From Dactylis glomerata (taxonomy: Eukaryota; Streptophyta; Magnoliopsida; Poales; Poaceae), in NCBI GenBank assembly GCA_007115705.1, contig QXEO01002114.1:1240001-1304000 (forward strand): DNA of 64,000 bases, in the 5' to 3' direction. A model generated the notes under the pieces. The model worked only from the letters and a program-made list of their open reading frames with translations. It ran no database searches and was not told where the DNA came from. The translations under genes and the position numbers were made by a program. This document shows, in pieces, positions 1 through 10,669 of this stretch (position 1 is its first letter; every line of letters starts with the position of its first letter).

Positions 1-1402
1 TCCAAGTACTCCGAACCTCCATCGTACCACGACAGTACCCTCCGAGTACTCCGTCTGGCACAAACTCCGTTTTCTCAAAAACCATTTGTAAAACCAAAAC
101 TTGACATTGGCAATGTAGTGATCTTTACAATCATCCATGACCGAGGACTCGGCTATTCGAATAGGTTTACACTCTGCAGAGGTTGTACACTTTACCCACA
201 CCATCCGATAAATCCGCCGGGATACCACCACGGACCATCATACACAAGTATGCGGGGTTCGGATAATCGATCATAGCCCTCCATCTACCCACCTTAGTAC
301 GGGTGCCTGCCCTGTGGAATTAACCTCCCCGGCAAACCCTGGCAGCCTACCTCCATCATCTCGAGTGTAGCTCCAGTGCCACGGTGGGAGAACCCAAGTG
401 TCTTCCGGCCGGATAAAACCCGAAGGATCCCGACTCACTATTGCCCATACTCTTGCGGCAACCCAGATTCCAGGGTCCTACAAACCCTTATATAGTGTGA
501 GGCTCCCTGCACTAAAGCAAATAAACTTCAAACTAAGCCCCGTCCCATACTGGGGTAATGTGGTTGCACGGTTTAATTGTTCTGAGCGACTACAAAGAAA
601 CACCAATGTCTTTTTATAAAACCACCAACTCCTTTCCTTCCATAATCCAATTCCCATTTGTCCAAAACCATTTAGAAAACATTTTAGTGGAGTAGATACT
701 ACTCCAAGGTTTTCAAAACCATTTTCAAAACTTTTCCGAGAGTTTTCCCATCCTAGAGTTTTTGGCTCCACTACAAGTTTTCCAAAGACTTCGATGCTAA
801 TCATCAAGTCTCTAATGCAGGGGTGTTGAGTAGGTGTCAAGGGTGCCATCTTTATAGATGATATCAAGTCGACTTGTGGAGCTAAGTCGTCAACTATTGC
901 TATATAGGGAATAATAGCAATATAGAAAACAATGCATGTTAAGAAAACAGTAGTAAAACAATGCATAGTGACTTAGTAGTATTCAGATATGCAACAAGTA
1001 GATGGCTTGCCTTGGTTGGCTTGTCCCTGATCTCCTTCTTCTTGGTATTCAAAGATCTTCCCTTCCTCCGCACACTCGTCGTTTGATTCTATCGCCGAAA
1101 AAAGCAACAACACACAATAAGCATTCATGCATACATGGTTCACACCCAAGACATGCATCACACAACTCACTCATCGAGTATCAGAAGCAAACATGTTTCA
1201 GATCTTTGAAACAATAATTAACTTTACCAAAGAATAAACCACTATATTAATAGCAATCAAATTCCTAATAGCAAATAAGCCCTAATCACAAGCAAACAAC
1301 TTGGAGGCATCAATGGAAGTCAAATCATGGCATCCAACATACTTTCAGATAGCTAACAATATTGCAGAACCAACACAATTGGAATCAAATCAAAAGAGTA
1401 AA
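1..1402 (-). mobile_element. Gypsy element A, LTR segment 1 of 3
   Basis: This is the left part of a long Gypsy-type LTR that begins before the window. It contains the block seen in LTRs B and H (near 140-185, GAGGACTCGGCTATTCG and CTCTGCAGAGGTTGTACAC) and a GC-richer tract at 300-470. It stops exactly where element B begins, and the sequence resumes at 21284 after the 5-bp duplication GTAAA. The LTR finishes at 32182 with GGTGTTACA, so its 5' end reads TGTAACACC on the minus strand. No coding potential is credible here; ORFs in this stretch are short and unconserved. Whether A is a solo LTR or part of a full element cannot be decided because its left end lies outside the window. Confidence 0.7.
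1398..1402. repeat. Target-site duplication of element B, left copy (GTAAA)
   Basis: GTAAA directly precedes the left LTR start TGTAGCG and matches 21284-21288 after the right LTR end GGGATGTTACA. Confidence 0.9.
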
Positions 1403-4357
1403 TGTAGCGTACCTGTGCTTTATTTGTGCTACTCCCGGATCAACTATTAGCACACACAGTTACAAGATGAAATACCAAGAATACAAAGGTCTTTATTACA
1501 ACGCTTGATCCGCAAATAACATAGTTCTTTTACAACTCAAAAGGCACAATGCCACAAACCTATTACAACTCTAGAAATGACTAAGTAATTGAACTACAAG
1601 TCTTCTTTTCTTCATAGCTCCACAGGCAGACGTGTTGGACGAAGACTCGTGACCGTAGCGCAGCATCCTTCAATCTTCTTAGTAGCCACCTGCAACATGA
1701 TACGTTGTAGCCACGAAGGGTCAATACTTTGAATGTATTGGCAAGATGTCACTTTGGTGGACTCAATGGCACCTACACTTATATGCTATTTGGCCAGGTG
1801 GAGTTTAACTTAGCAAAAGCGAGCCTTTTCCTATCTTTGTAAAAGCTCAAGTTTTCCTTAGCAAATTTTTTTGATAAGAAGCACCTTTTCTACCCAAGTT
1901 TACCCATCAAGTTTTAACATAGATAAATTGGGGTGAGGAGATTCTTGAACAGCTTCAACATCATGTCACTCAGAATTGTCTATAACCGGGGACACGGCTA
2001 AGTACTTAGTTCTAAACACTCTGTAGAGGTGGTGCACTTTTCCCACAAGGCTTAGTTAACCCATTATGCCATGAGACCCATTTTGCCTCAAATGGCCAAG
2101 TGAAAACTAAGACGAGGCCTTTCAAAAGCATTCTCTCAGACCAAACGGACGCGTTCCATCCTACCAACATCTACCACCCTCTGTCCGCCTGGCTTGAGTT
2201 CTTGCAGCTTAGTTGACCAAGACAGAGCCCATATGTCTTGTGGTTGCACTGGAAGCTTCATGACTTGAATGTCTCCAATCTCTTTGCTCCTGGGTGGCCG
2301 TCCACAAGTGAGATACACCTGGTGGTTCAGAGGTTCGACGACATGACCCCAGGGAACCACTCAACATAACCCAAACAACGCCACATCCACCCAGGTGATT
2401 CATTAACTTAGTTGTTTTCTTAGTTTTTGCAAAACAAGGTTTTCAACACTTAGCAAAAAAATATGTGTTAACCCTTCCCACAACAAGTGTAAAAGCAAAG
2501 TCCTATAGCAGCAGCAATTCTACTAGGAGATGCAAAGCTAAGCAAGCTAGACAAAAACTTAGCATAAAATCTAGCAAGCTAAAGGCAAGAAATCATAAAA
2601 ACACATACACATGCATCTTCTACTAGAAAAGCTACAAGACAAAACTTTCAGTGGGATAAGGGAACATGGTGACACTTGCCTTGATTGAAGTTGTTCACGC
2701 ACTTCTCACAATCGCAGTAGTTGCACTCTTCGCAATCTACACGTTCGAATAACATCACAATAAATAACAAGACAAGACAAACAATGCATATGCAACAATG
2801 CATGCATGATGAGTTAACATCAAACAATTAGTCTCTGGTTATTTAATTGAATGATGCATGCAAAAGATTTTATGCATAAACAAATTTTGTTTGGAAAATA
2901 GAAAGTTTGAAGGGTTAAAACAACTTATTTAAACTTTTGCTGTTAATGTAGTAACGGAATTTAGTTTTTGGTTCTCTGGATAGACAATTCAAATTTCGAC
3001 CATATGCAAAAAGAATCAACTTGATTGCATTTATAGAATTAAAGATACACTAGAAATACTCAATTAGAGAGTTTGAAAAATTCGTAAGAGTTAAGTTACA
3101 AAAACCAGAAATTTTATTACAGATTAAAATTCTACGTATTTTTCTGAATCTAACGATATCTTATTTATGAAAAACGGACTTGTAGATCTTTTTCTATGGA
3201 TTTTACAAGATTTGCACATTTGCAGATTCGAATTACAGAAAAGCGGGTTTTAATAAGAAAGCTGATCGCCACATGGCGCAATCTGATTGAGTTATACCTG
3301 TTCGCGCGGATCAGCAAGCTAGACCATCGGATCTAAAGCATGATGGATGGCTGAGATTAGATCTGGGAAGCTCACCGGAAAAGATGGCCGGCGACGGTGG
3401 TGGTGGTGCTCGGATGTCGACGGTGGCAGTGCTCTGGCGATCTCTCGACGTGGTGAAGTAGATGACGACGTTTAGCTCCTCGCGGCAGTCACGAAGGTCT
3501 CCTCGGAAATTTCTCTTTCTTCCCAGATCGACGGTGACGTGCGGATGGAGATGAAGATCTCTGGCGATACTCCGGCGAGAAATTGCCGGCGATTCGGCGA
3601 TCTACAGATGGGGAAAAAGGTTTAGAGCAACTTTGTACTGCAAGGGAAAGAGCTTAGGATGAAAATAAAGAGCACGGGAGGTCCGGTTTGCCGGTGACCT
3701 GAGCTCCCGAAGCTCCAATGGCTGTAGCGGCGGCGAGCTCCGTGGGGCGGCTAGGGTTTGGTGTCTTTTCGGAAAAGATCGGACGAGGGGAGGGAGAGGG
3801 GGGCGTGCGGAATCGAACGAAATCCACCGATTTGCAGGGTCCCGTTCGGTTCCAGTAGTTGTAGACGTTCAGATCTTTCCGTCCAGAGGTCGGGGATGAC
3901 ATATGGGGCCCACCAGTCAGCAAAAAAAAAGGAAAAAGAGGGCGGCTGGCTGTACTAGTGCGGCCGTGATGGCCTTGTGAGCGCTGCGCACGCGCGCGTG
4001 TGTGGGCTGGCTGGCCCAGCCTTTTTTTTCAATACGTTTTTTTTTTCCTTTTTGTTTTCTTTTCTAGAAAATGTTTTTGGACTGCAATTTACGTGAAACG
4101 AATTTCTCTGCCCAAACGAATTTCTAGCACAAATCAAGCCTTTTTTCCTTTTTGTTTCACGTAAATCCTAAATACTATTTTAGGACATTATGATACTATT
4201 TCTCTGCCCAAACAAAATATCGAAATAATTTTTGTAGGCTATTGCCTAATAGCTATTTAGACAATTCGAAAAGAATATTGATTTTTTTTTAGAATAATTT
4301 TCAAAATATGGATGAATGCATGATGAAATTCCCAAATCTAAAATCCGAGATGTTATA
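1403..4357 (-). mobile_element. Element B 3' LTR (minus orientation)
   Basis: About 2.96 kb. It opens TGTAGCGTACCTGTGC on the plus strand and ends GAGATGTTATA, where the other LTR has GGGATGTTACA, so the terminal CA has decayed to TA. It aligns with the right LTR along its whole length. It has a roughly 17-bp deletion near 3796 where the right LTR carries CGCTGGGTCTTTATAGG, which removes the minus-strand TATA-like motif. It also has about 50 extra bases around 4105-4160. Confidence 0.88.
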
Positions 4358-4395
4358 GACTACTACCCTTAAAAAGAATCTTGTCCCCAAGATTC
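4358..4395 (-). promoter_or_regulatory. Element B polypurine tract and adjacent stem-loop
   Basis: Next to the LTR the minus strand reads TTTTTAAGGGTAGTAGTC, a polypurine-rich tract that would prime plus-strand DNA synthesis. It is followed by the perfect inverted repeat GAATCTTG-TCCC-CAAGATTC (4376-4395). The same arrangement occurs beside LTR H. A second tract-like copy, CTACCACCCTTAAAAGGAGA, lies at 4441-4460. Confidence 0.7.
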
Positions 4396-5340
4396 GAGAA
4401 GGCTAGAAAGAATGGATTTAGGTTCGGATAAACTATGCTGCTACCACCCTTAAAAGGAGATTTGCTAGGTCGCTTCTGCATGTTGCACTTTCCATGGGTC
4501 TGCTGCTTGGCATCCAAAATTCACCATATAACCTTTCCATCGGGCTCACTTTTATGGGATATAACTTACTTCTAGATCCACGGTTACTCTTGATATGAAT
4601 GATTATAATGCATAACTCTGAAAGGTACTAATGTTAGAAGGAGTTGATCAAGACTTACTAGAGACTCTAGTGTTGATGTGGTTCACATAAACTTCTTCTA
4701 TCTCATTGGTCTCGTTGCCTTCATCATTCTTCCTCTCAGGACAATCATTGGCATAGTGTCCATTCTTGTGGCACTTTAAACACTCCAGCTGACTAATATC
4801 CCTTTTGACGAAGTTTCTTATTGTTCCTTCCATTGTTGCCTCCATTGTTGTCACCGTTACCTTTTCCGGAGTTGTGATGGTTTTCACTCTTGTGGCCATT
4901 ATGGTGGTGACCATTTCCTCCATGGTTGTTGTGTCCATTGCCTCCATTCCTAGGGTGTCCAGAATTCCCATGATCACTGGGATAGCTTCGCTTGTGCACA
5001 GGCTCTTGGTACTTGCTAACATGATGCTTCCTTTTTCTGTTTTCGGACCGCTTCATCTTGCTCTCCTGAGTTATAGCTTGGTCAAGCAGAGACTGAAAAG
5101 TAGGAGTGTAGGCAACAGACAGAGGAATTGACAACTCGTCATTGAGGCCTTCTAGGAACTTCTCCTTCCTTTTTGCATCGGTGTCAATGTCATCCGGTGC
5201 ATAGCGGGACAGATTGGTGAACTCGTCGATGTACTCAGACACGCTACGGTACTTCTGTCTAAGGTCACGGAACTCGTTCTTCTTTAGGCCCATCACACCA
5301 GAGGAAATGTGTGCAGCCCGAAATCCTTCCTGGAACGAGT

Positions 5341-5348
5341 CCCATGTC
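5341..5348. repeat. hAT target-site duplication, left copy (CCCATGTC)
   Basis: CCCATGTC immediately precedes the left inverted repeat and recurs at 8155-8162. Confidence 0.92.
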
Positions 5349-5364
5349 TCAGGCTGCAAGCGGG
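5349..5364 (+). repeat. hAT left terminal inverted repeat
   Basis: TCAGGCTGCAAGCGGG, a perfect inverse of 8139-8154. Confidence 0.92.
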
Positions 5365-6155
5365 ACGCACCGCATACGTCCGCCTAATCGCCGCATACGT
5401 CCGCAAAGATCCGTGGTACGCCACGTTTAAACCGCGTTTAAGCCACATTTTCTCGCGACGCCGTGTACGCCGCATACTCCAGGCGAGCATCTTTCAGCTA
5501 GCACAGCTAGCTTTCCAGGGAGAGCATCGATCAGCTAGCTCAACTAGCTAGCATCGATCAGCTAGCTCTCCAGACTTTACAATAAATATATAATACAAAG
5601 ATTTATATCCTTTTCAAATAAAAAGCATCTTACATCCCTTAACTTTACTTAATATCTTTTTTCAATACATGATCAACTGGCGACCAAGTAGCGGAGCGAT
5701 CAGCTGGCGATCGATCAGCTAGCTTCAGGAGCGATCAGCTACCTCTCCAATGAGCGAATCGATCAAATATTCAGAATTTACAGTAAACACAAGACACAAT
5801 ACACAATACACAATACTTATACAGAGATTTAACACACGGCTACAATTCTGAAGGACAAGAACTAGAAGAAGACAACCATATCCTGAACGAACCAAAACCA
5901 AATAGACTGGTAGCGCAAGCAAGATGATGCCTCCATCCGGAACCAAGGAACAGAGCTATCGATCAACTCATGCAAGTCTAAAAATGCCTCACTCAACTAG
6001 TAATGAACTACTAAAAAGGAGAACAGAAATGAGCATTCAACATGGTTCAGACGCTCAACATTTGGTGGTGTTCAGCTCAAGATGCCTCACAAAGAAAGGA
6101 GAAAAAACTCTGAATAAACTAGTTATGCTGACTACTCTGAATAAACTAGTATCCA

Positions 6156-6932
6156 TCAGCACCTGATGATGACAACAATCAAGAAAAGCATGCTGGCAGT
6201 CTTCAACATCACTAGATACTCGAGGAGGTCATACTTGTACCTCGGATCAAGAATAACAGGAATGCAAGCGGACATGTAAGTCTCCTTCCAATATTGATTG
6301 AACTTTGTTTGCATCTGTTCAACCATATTTGCAATTGTTATGTCTTGAGTTGATGCTTCCTCCTTCTCAAGTTTTCTTTTCAAAATTGATGCTTCTTTAT
6401 TCAACAATTTCTTGATATTCCACAATTGATAAAAGTACAAATGAGATGTTGGATACTTTGATCCTGAAAGAATATTTGTTGCTGTGTAGAAGACCTCCAA
6501 CACTTTCAACACAGCTTCAGCCAGTTCCCATTCAGAGTTCAAAGGAGCAAACGTGTACTCCTTATCTTGACTTTCTAGGGAAATGAATGCATTCCGAAGG
6601 GGTAAAGCAGCTTCAAGCATTAAGAAAGTTGAGTTCCAGCGGCTGCTCACATCAGGACAAGGACTTACTGCAGACAGTCCTTCTTGTATAATTATTTTAA
6701 CGAACTTGTCAACTCTTGATTGTGAGCTTCTCACATACTTTACACTCTCTCTAATGTTATTGACAATATTTTTTATCACTTTAAGACCATCTTGGACAAT
6801 TAAATTGAAGACATGTGTAGCACAGCGAAAATGAAGCAACTTCCCTTCCAAAACTAGAAAACCCTTTTGCTTCAAGTTTGTCCTCAATGATTTGACCATG
6901 GCAGTGTTTACAGATGCATTATCCAAAGTAAG
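6156..6932 (-). pseudogene. hAT transposase fragment (catalytic-core part)
   Basis: hAT transposases excise and reinsert DNA through an RNase H-like fold. This minus-strand ORF of about 256 codons has recognisable family signatures in order: TLDNASVNTAMV at the start, a catalytic-region block HFRCATHVFNLIVQDGL, the block DVSSRWNSTFLMLEAALPLR, then YFQLWNIKK-like helices (seen as YFYQLWNIKK), and ACIPVILDPRYKYDLLEYL near the end. A splice-acceptor-like TTTTTAG lies just upstream at about 6933, so the ORF is probably an internal exon and its first Met need not be a true start. After DPRYKYDLLEYL the frame runs into unrelated residues and a stop. No BED zinc finger or dimerisation domain follows, so the gene is truncated at both ends. 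Confidence 0.85.
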
Positions 6933-7496
6933 CTAAAAATCTTTGTTAGTTTGGTCATATCCCCTCTAATAAGATGATGGAAAAGAAAAAGGTAGTATAT
7001 TTTGTAGTAAGTGTATAAAGGTGCAAATGTGTCTGCCGAAGAAGCAGCTTAATAAAAATTAATTAGGATATCAGCATCTTAGCTCGCGATTCCTCTTTCC
7101 GTGCACAATCAGATCAGATAAAAAATATAAGAGCAATCATATATTTACCCAAGATCTGATTATACAGACCTTTGGTGGTCAGTAGTTTAATATCTGGTAA
7201 ACCTGAACATACCAAATGATGAGAAGTACAAATTTCTTATTCCTTTATATAATGTTCATTTTCGGTCTCTACCTGAACAGAACCGAACTTAATCAAGTTC
7301 AAGTCCGTAAAAGATCAAAAGCTTGTAGTAGTGTAAAGTTCAATTCTGGTCTCCACATGAACTGAACAGAGCTTAATCAAGTTCAAATGCAGTTCATGAA
7401 TTCGCAGCTGCTGCTTCAGATGGCAGGCACGGTATAGATTGTGTAATTGTGCGAACGGTTCATGTGTCAATTTGACAGAGAAATCAGAGCAAAATC

Positions 7497-8040
7497 ATGT
7501 CATCTTGCAGAACATCACATGACAATACATGGTCCTTAAAGATTACCTTAGTGCTGTTGGGCACGACGGAGCCGATGTCGCGCCGCCGCCACCAGGTTCT
7601 TGCACTGCTGCCGCCTCCCGTCGCCGCCGTCCGCGCCCATCTGTGGATCGCCTCTGTCGTCCATGTCCACACAGTCCGCCACAGTCCCCACGCCATCGTG
7701 CAACCGGTGCTCTGGATTCGGAGGAGGTGGTTTGGGAAAAGATGCAGAGAGGGAGGATGGTTGTGTTGGAGTATCTTCCAGAGCTGGAGGAGGAGCGGCG
7801 GCCATGGCAGAGAGAGGCGGCGACGGGATGGCGGGGAGGCGGCCGGGATCGAGGGAAGAAAGCAGCGTGGAGGCGGCAGGCTGGCCTCGACTTGCGTTGA
7901 CCTCGCGTTGGAGGAGGAGAGCTGGAGAAGGAGAACTAGAGGAGGAGCGGCGGCCCGAGCTGGCGATGCGCCGCATCTGAGCGAGACCTGGCCGAGGGAG
8001 GGGACGAAGCGGAGGAGAAGCGGTTAGGGCGGCAACCATG
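7497..8040 (-). other. GC-rich end block of the hAT element, possible 5' exon or promoter
   Basis: This block is strikingly GC-rich compared with the AT-rich middle of the element and lies at the 5' side of the minus-strand transposase. Overlapping ORFs occur on both strands, which is expected of high GC and is not evidence of coding. A donor-like AAG|GTAATC on the minus strand near 7548 could end a first exon. I recognise no protein domain. Confidence 0.35.
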
Positions 8041-8138
8041 GGCCGGGCCGCGTATTCAACTTAATACTTACCGGCATCGTGGGCCGCCGCGTACGCAAAT
8101 AAGTGGACCTGGCGAAGCGGCGCCGCGGAAGTCCCGTC

Positions 8139-8154
8139 CCCGCTTGCAGCCTGA
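8139..8154 (-). repeat. hAT right terminal inverted repeat
   Basis: CCCGCTTGCAGCCTGA, a perfect inverse of 5349-5364. Confidence 0.92.
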
Positions 8155-8162
8155 CCCATGTC
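8155..8162. repeat. hAT target-site duplication, right copy (CCCATGTC)
   Basis: CCCATGTC immediately follows the right inverted repeat and matches 5341-5348. Confidence 0.92.
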
Positions 8163-8527
8163 ACTCCTTCGATGGGATGAGTGATCTGGTAAGTGTCCCA
8201 CCAGCTTGCTGCTGGTCCTTCCAACAGATGAGCTGCAAACCTGACCTTTTCAGCATCAGTGCAACCAGTTGTCACCAAGTCCTTGTTGACAGAACGGAGC
8301 CAATCCATGGCTTCTAGTGGTTCAGCAGCATGAGAAAACTTGGCAGGACGTAGCCTTAGGAACCTTGTAAGCATGTCAACCTGAGGGGGTGGTGGGGATG
8401 GAGGGTTGTTGTTGTTATTATTATTGTTGTTAGCGTTGGCCAAAAACTGAGTCATGACTTGCATGAGTTGAGCCTGGGCTTCCATCATCTGCTGCATCTG
8501 TTCCTCAGGAGCGCGACAAGGAGGCAT

Positions 8528-8809
8528 CTGTTGGGTTTGAAATAGGTGAGGTTAGACTTAGAGGTAGAGTCTAAAGAAATAAAGTTTCCTACCCACATGC
8601 ATAAAAACAATCCTTAAAAGAACACACATACATAAACACACAAGCATAGGAGAACTTTTAAACCAAACTTGCAATAAGCAACTCACAAATAGTTTGAAGG
8701 TACGCAAACGTTTAAGTCTAAGGGAAAACAATGTCTAATGCCATACCACAAGCGGTCACGGGCATAAACGCAAACTCAAGGATAAAGTGGGGTAGTCTAT
8801 CTAACTACT
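8528..8809. other. Element B spacer between gag and upstream ORF
   Basis: About 280 bases of AT-rich sequence with no ORF or RNA feature that I recognise. The part next to gag resembles the corresponding stretch right of the gag of element H (63800-63880), which supports common descent. Confidence 0.5.
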
Positions 8810-9610
8810 CTACTCTTCCATGATGACTTCCTCCTCCTCAACATCGAAACCATTCTCCTTGAGTAGCCTCTTGTAGTCTTGCAATTCTTCAGTTAGGGTG
8901 TCGACCTTCTCTTGAAGCTCCCTCTTGTCGACGCGCAGCTTCTTGATCAAGTTGTGGTCCGCTTCAAGCTCGAAGTCGTTGCACTCTAACTTATGCTTTA
9001 GCTCTCTAACTTCTTTGTTCCTGGCTTGGATGCTCTTCTCTTGGCTCTTCCGCTGCTTCTCTTGAGTCTCAAACTTTGCCTCCATCTCCTTGATCCTCTG
9101 TTCCTGCTCCAGGTGTTGTTTGTCCTTTTCGGCAAGCTGGGCGCGTAGCCCGTCATTGTTAATCAACTAATTGTACCTCTCAACGTCGACATTCATGATG
9201 AGATACTCTAAATCGGCAAGGTGAGTGCGCATGGGGTCTTGTTCGCTATCAGATAGCCCGATGACCATGCCCTCCTCATCGCGTTGGCCGTAGGAGTGGG
9301 AGTAGTGGTTCTGAAGCTCGGAGAAGTGACGTCCGCAGAGGCGTGCTATCAGTTCTTGCATGAGGAGATGGGCGCCCGCCTTTTTGTTGGTGTGGAAGGT
9401 CTTGAACTTGATCTTTTCAGTCTTCGGCTCTGTCTCGCGCCCTGGCTGCGTGATGTGGATGACCCAGACGCCCTTCTTGTGAGACTTAGTCATCTCACTC
9501 CCATTTATGAATGGGGTAGGCAGGGACAATGCGGTGATGATGTCGATGAGGTGCTTTCCGAAGCTGAAGTCCTTGAAACTGTCGGGCTTGGTGATGCGGA
9601 AGGTTGACAT
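8810..9610 (-). pseudogene. Element B upstream ORF: coiled-coil protein of unknown function
   Basis: Read from a Met at 9610 (a longer frame opens at 9631), the first part begins MSTFRITKPDSFKDFSFGKH and runs about 147 codons to an in-frame TAG near 9167. The same frame continues with LINNDGLRAQLAEKDKQHLE to 8810, so the ancestral product was about 265 residues interrupted by one stop. The first part is mixed alpha/beta-like with no domain I recognise. The second part is a long, highly charged coiled coil (EKDKQHLEQEQRIKEMEAKF, then repeated heptads to about 8850) ending in an acidic DVEEEEVIMEE tail. It precedes gag in the transcript. It could be a captured host gene or an element-specific ORF; the sequence does not show which. 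Confidence 0.55.
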
Positions 9611-9813
9611 CTTTACGTTGGAGCATGACAAGTTAGTAAGTCAAAAGAGAAAAACTTAACAAAAGCGCTGAACAAAAGTTAAAGAGATTTCTAACTTAGA
9701 GAAGTCAAAACTATTCCTAAGTGTTAGCAACAAGGAGAAACAAGAACAACTCCTAAAATTTTCCTAAGGGTTTTCGTCCAATCCTAGGGTCACGAACCTA
9801 AGGGCAACACTTT

Positions 9814-9825
9814 GCTCTAATACCA
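9814..9825 (-). other. Element B primer-binding site (tRNA-Met type)
   Basis: The minus strand reads TGGTATTAGAGC two bases after the LTR end, one mismatch from the usual plant tRNA-iMet site TGGTATCAGAGC. It fixes the right LTR as the 5' LTR. Confidence 0.85.
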
Positions 9826-10664
9826 TCTGTAGCGTACCTGTGCTTTATTTGTGCTAGTCCCGGATCAACTGCTAGCACACATAGTTATAAGATGAAATAC
9901 CAAGAATACAAAGGTCTTTATTACAACGCTTGATCCGCAAATAACATAGTTCTTTTACAACTCAAAAGGCACAATGCCACAAACCTATTACAACTCTAGA
10001 AACGACTAAGTAATTGAACTACAAGTCTTCTTTTCTTCATAGCTCCACAGGTAGACGTGTTGGACGAAGACTCGTGGCCATAGCGCAGCATCCTTCAATC
10101 TTCTTAGTAGCCACATGCAACATGATACGTTGCAGCCACGAAAGGTCAATACTTTGAATGTATTGGCAAGATGTCACTTTGGTGGACTCAATGGCACCTA
10201 CACTTATATGGTATTTGGCCAGGTGGAGTTTAACTTAGCAAAAGCGAGCCTTTTCCTATCTTTGTAAAAACTCAAGTTTTCCTTAGCAATTTTTTTTTAT
10301 AAGAAGCACCTTTTCTACCCAAGTTTACCCATCAAGTTTTAACTTAGAGAAATTGGGGTGAGGAGATTCTTGAACAGCTTCAACATCATGTCAATCAGAA
10401 TTATCCGTAACCGGGGACACGGCTAAGTACTTAGTTCTAAACACTCTGCAGAGGTGGTGCACTTTTCCCACAAGGCTTAGTTAACCCATTATGCCATGAG
10501 ACCCATTTTGCCTCAAATGGCCAAGTGAAAACTAAGACGAGGCCTTTCAGAAGTATTCCCTCAGACCAAACGGACGCGTTCCATCCTACCAACATCTACC
10601 ACCCTCTGTCCGCCTGGCTTGAGTTCTTGTAGCTTAGTTGACCAAGACAGAGCCCATATATCTT

Positions 10665-10669
10665 GTGGT
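10665..10669. repeat. C1 target-site duplication, left copy (GTGGT)
   Basis: GTGGT directly precedes the 5' LTR start TGAAAGGAATATG and matches 19203-19207. Confidence 0.93.

Larger units (their letters stand above)
5349..8154 (-). mobile_element. hAT-superfamily DNA transposon inserted in gag
   Basis: A 2,806-bp element has 16-bp perfect terminal inverted repeats starting TCAGGCTGCAAGCGGG and is flanked by the 8-bp duplication CCCATGTC, the hallmark of hAT insertion. It interrupts one gag reading frame cleanly at both borders. It carries a partial hAT transposase on the minus strand (6156-6932), a GC-rich block at its right end (about 7540-8040) and a cluster of GATCAGCTAGC-like motifs near its left end (about 5485-5745). 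The DNA-binding BED finger and the C-terminal dimerisation region were not found, so it is probably an immobile or non-autonomous derivative. Confidence 0.9.
4648..8527 (-). pseudogene. Element B gag, broken by hAT insertion and a frameshift
   Basis: Gag packages element RNA into virus-like particles. The N-terminal part (8527 down to 8163) starts MPPCRAPEEQMQQMMEAQAQ, has an Asn-rich linker and enters the Retrotrans_gag domain (LEGPAASWWDTY). The domain resumes on the far side of the hAT element (5340 down to about 4800) with GFRAAHISSGVMGLKKNEF, YIDEFTNLSRYA and KFLEGLNDEL. Next comes a His/Asn/Gly-rich stretch, then a zinc knuckle CLKCHKNGHYANDC near 4730-4770. The knuckle is in a different frame from the gag domain, so there is a frameshift near 4800-4830. 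No protease or polymerase coding follows before the polypurine tract. Gag similarity is strong; the loss of function is evident from the insertion and frameshift. Confidence 0.85.

Noticed and set aside
7497..8040. Overlapping ORFs of 120-180 codons on both strands in a GC-rich block
   Set aside because: Long frames on both strands follow from high GC. No domain is legible, and they lie at the end of the hAT element.
9284..9607. Plus-strand 107-codon ORF opposite the coiled-coil ORF
   Set aside because: It is antisense to the minus-strand ORF, and its composition mirrors that strand's codon use.
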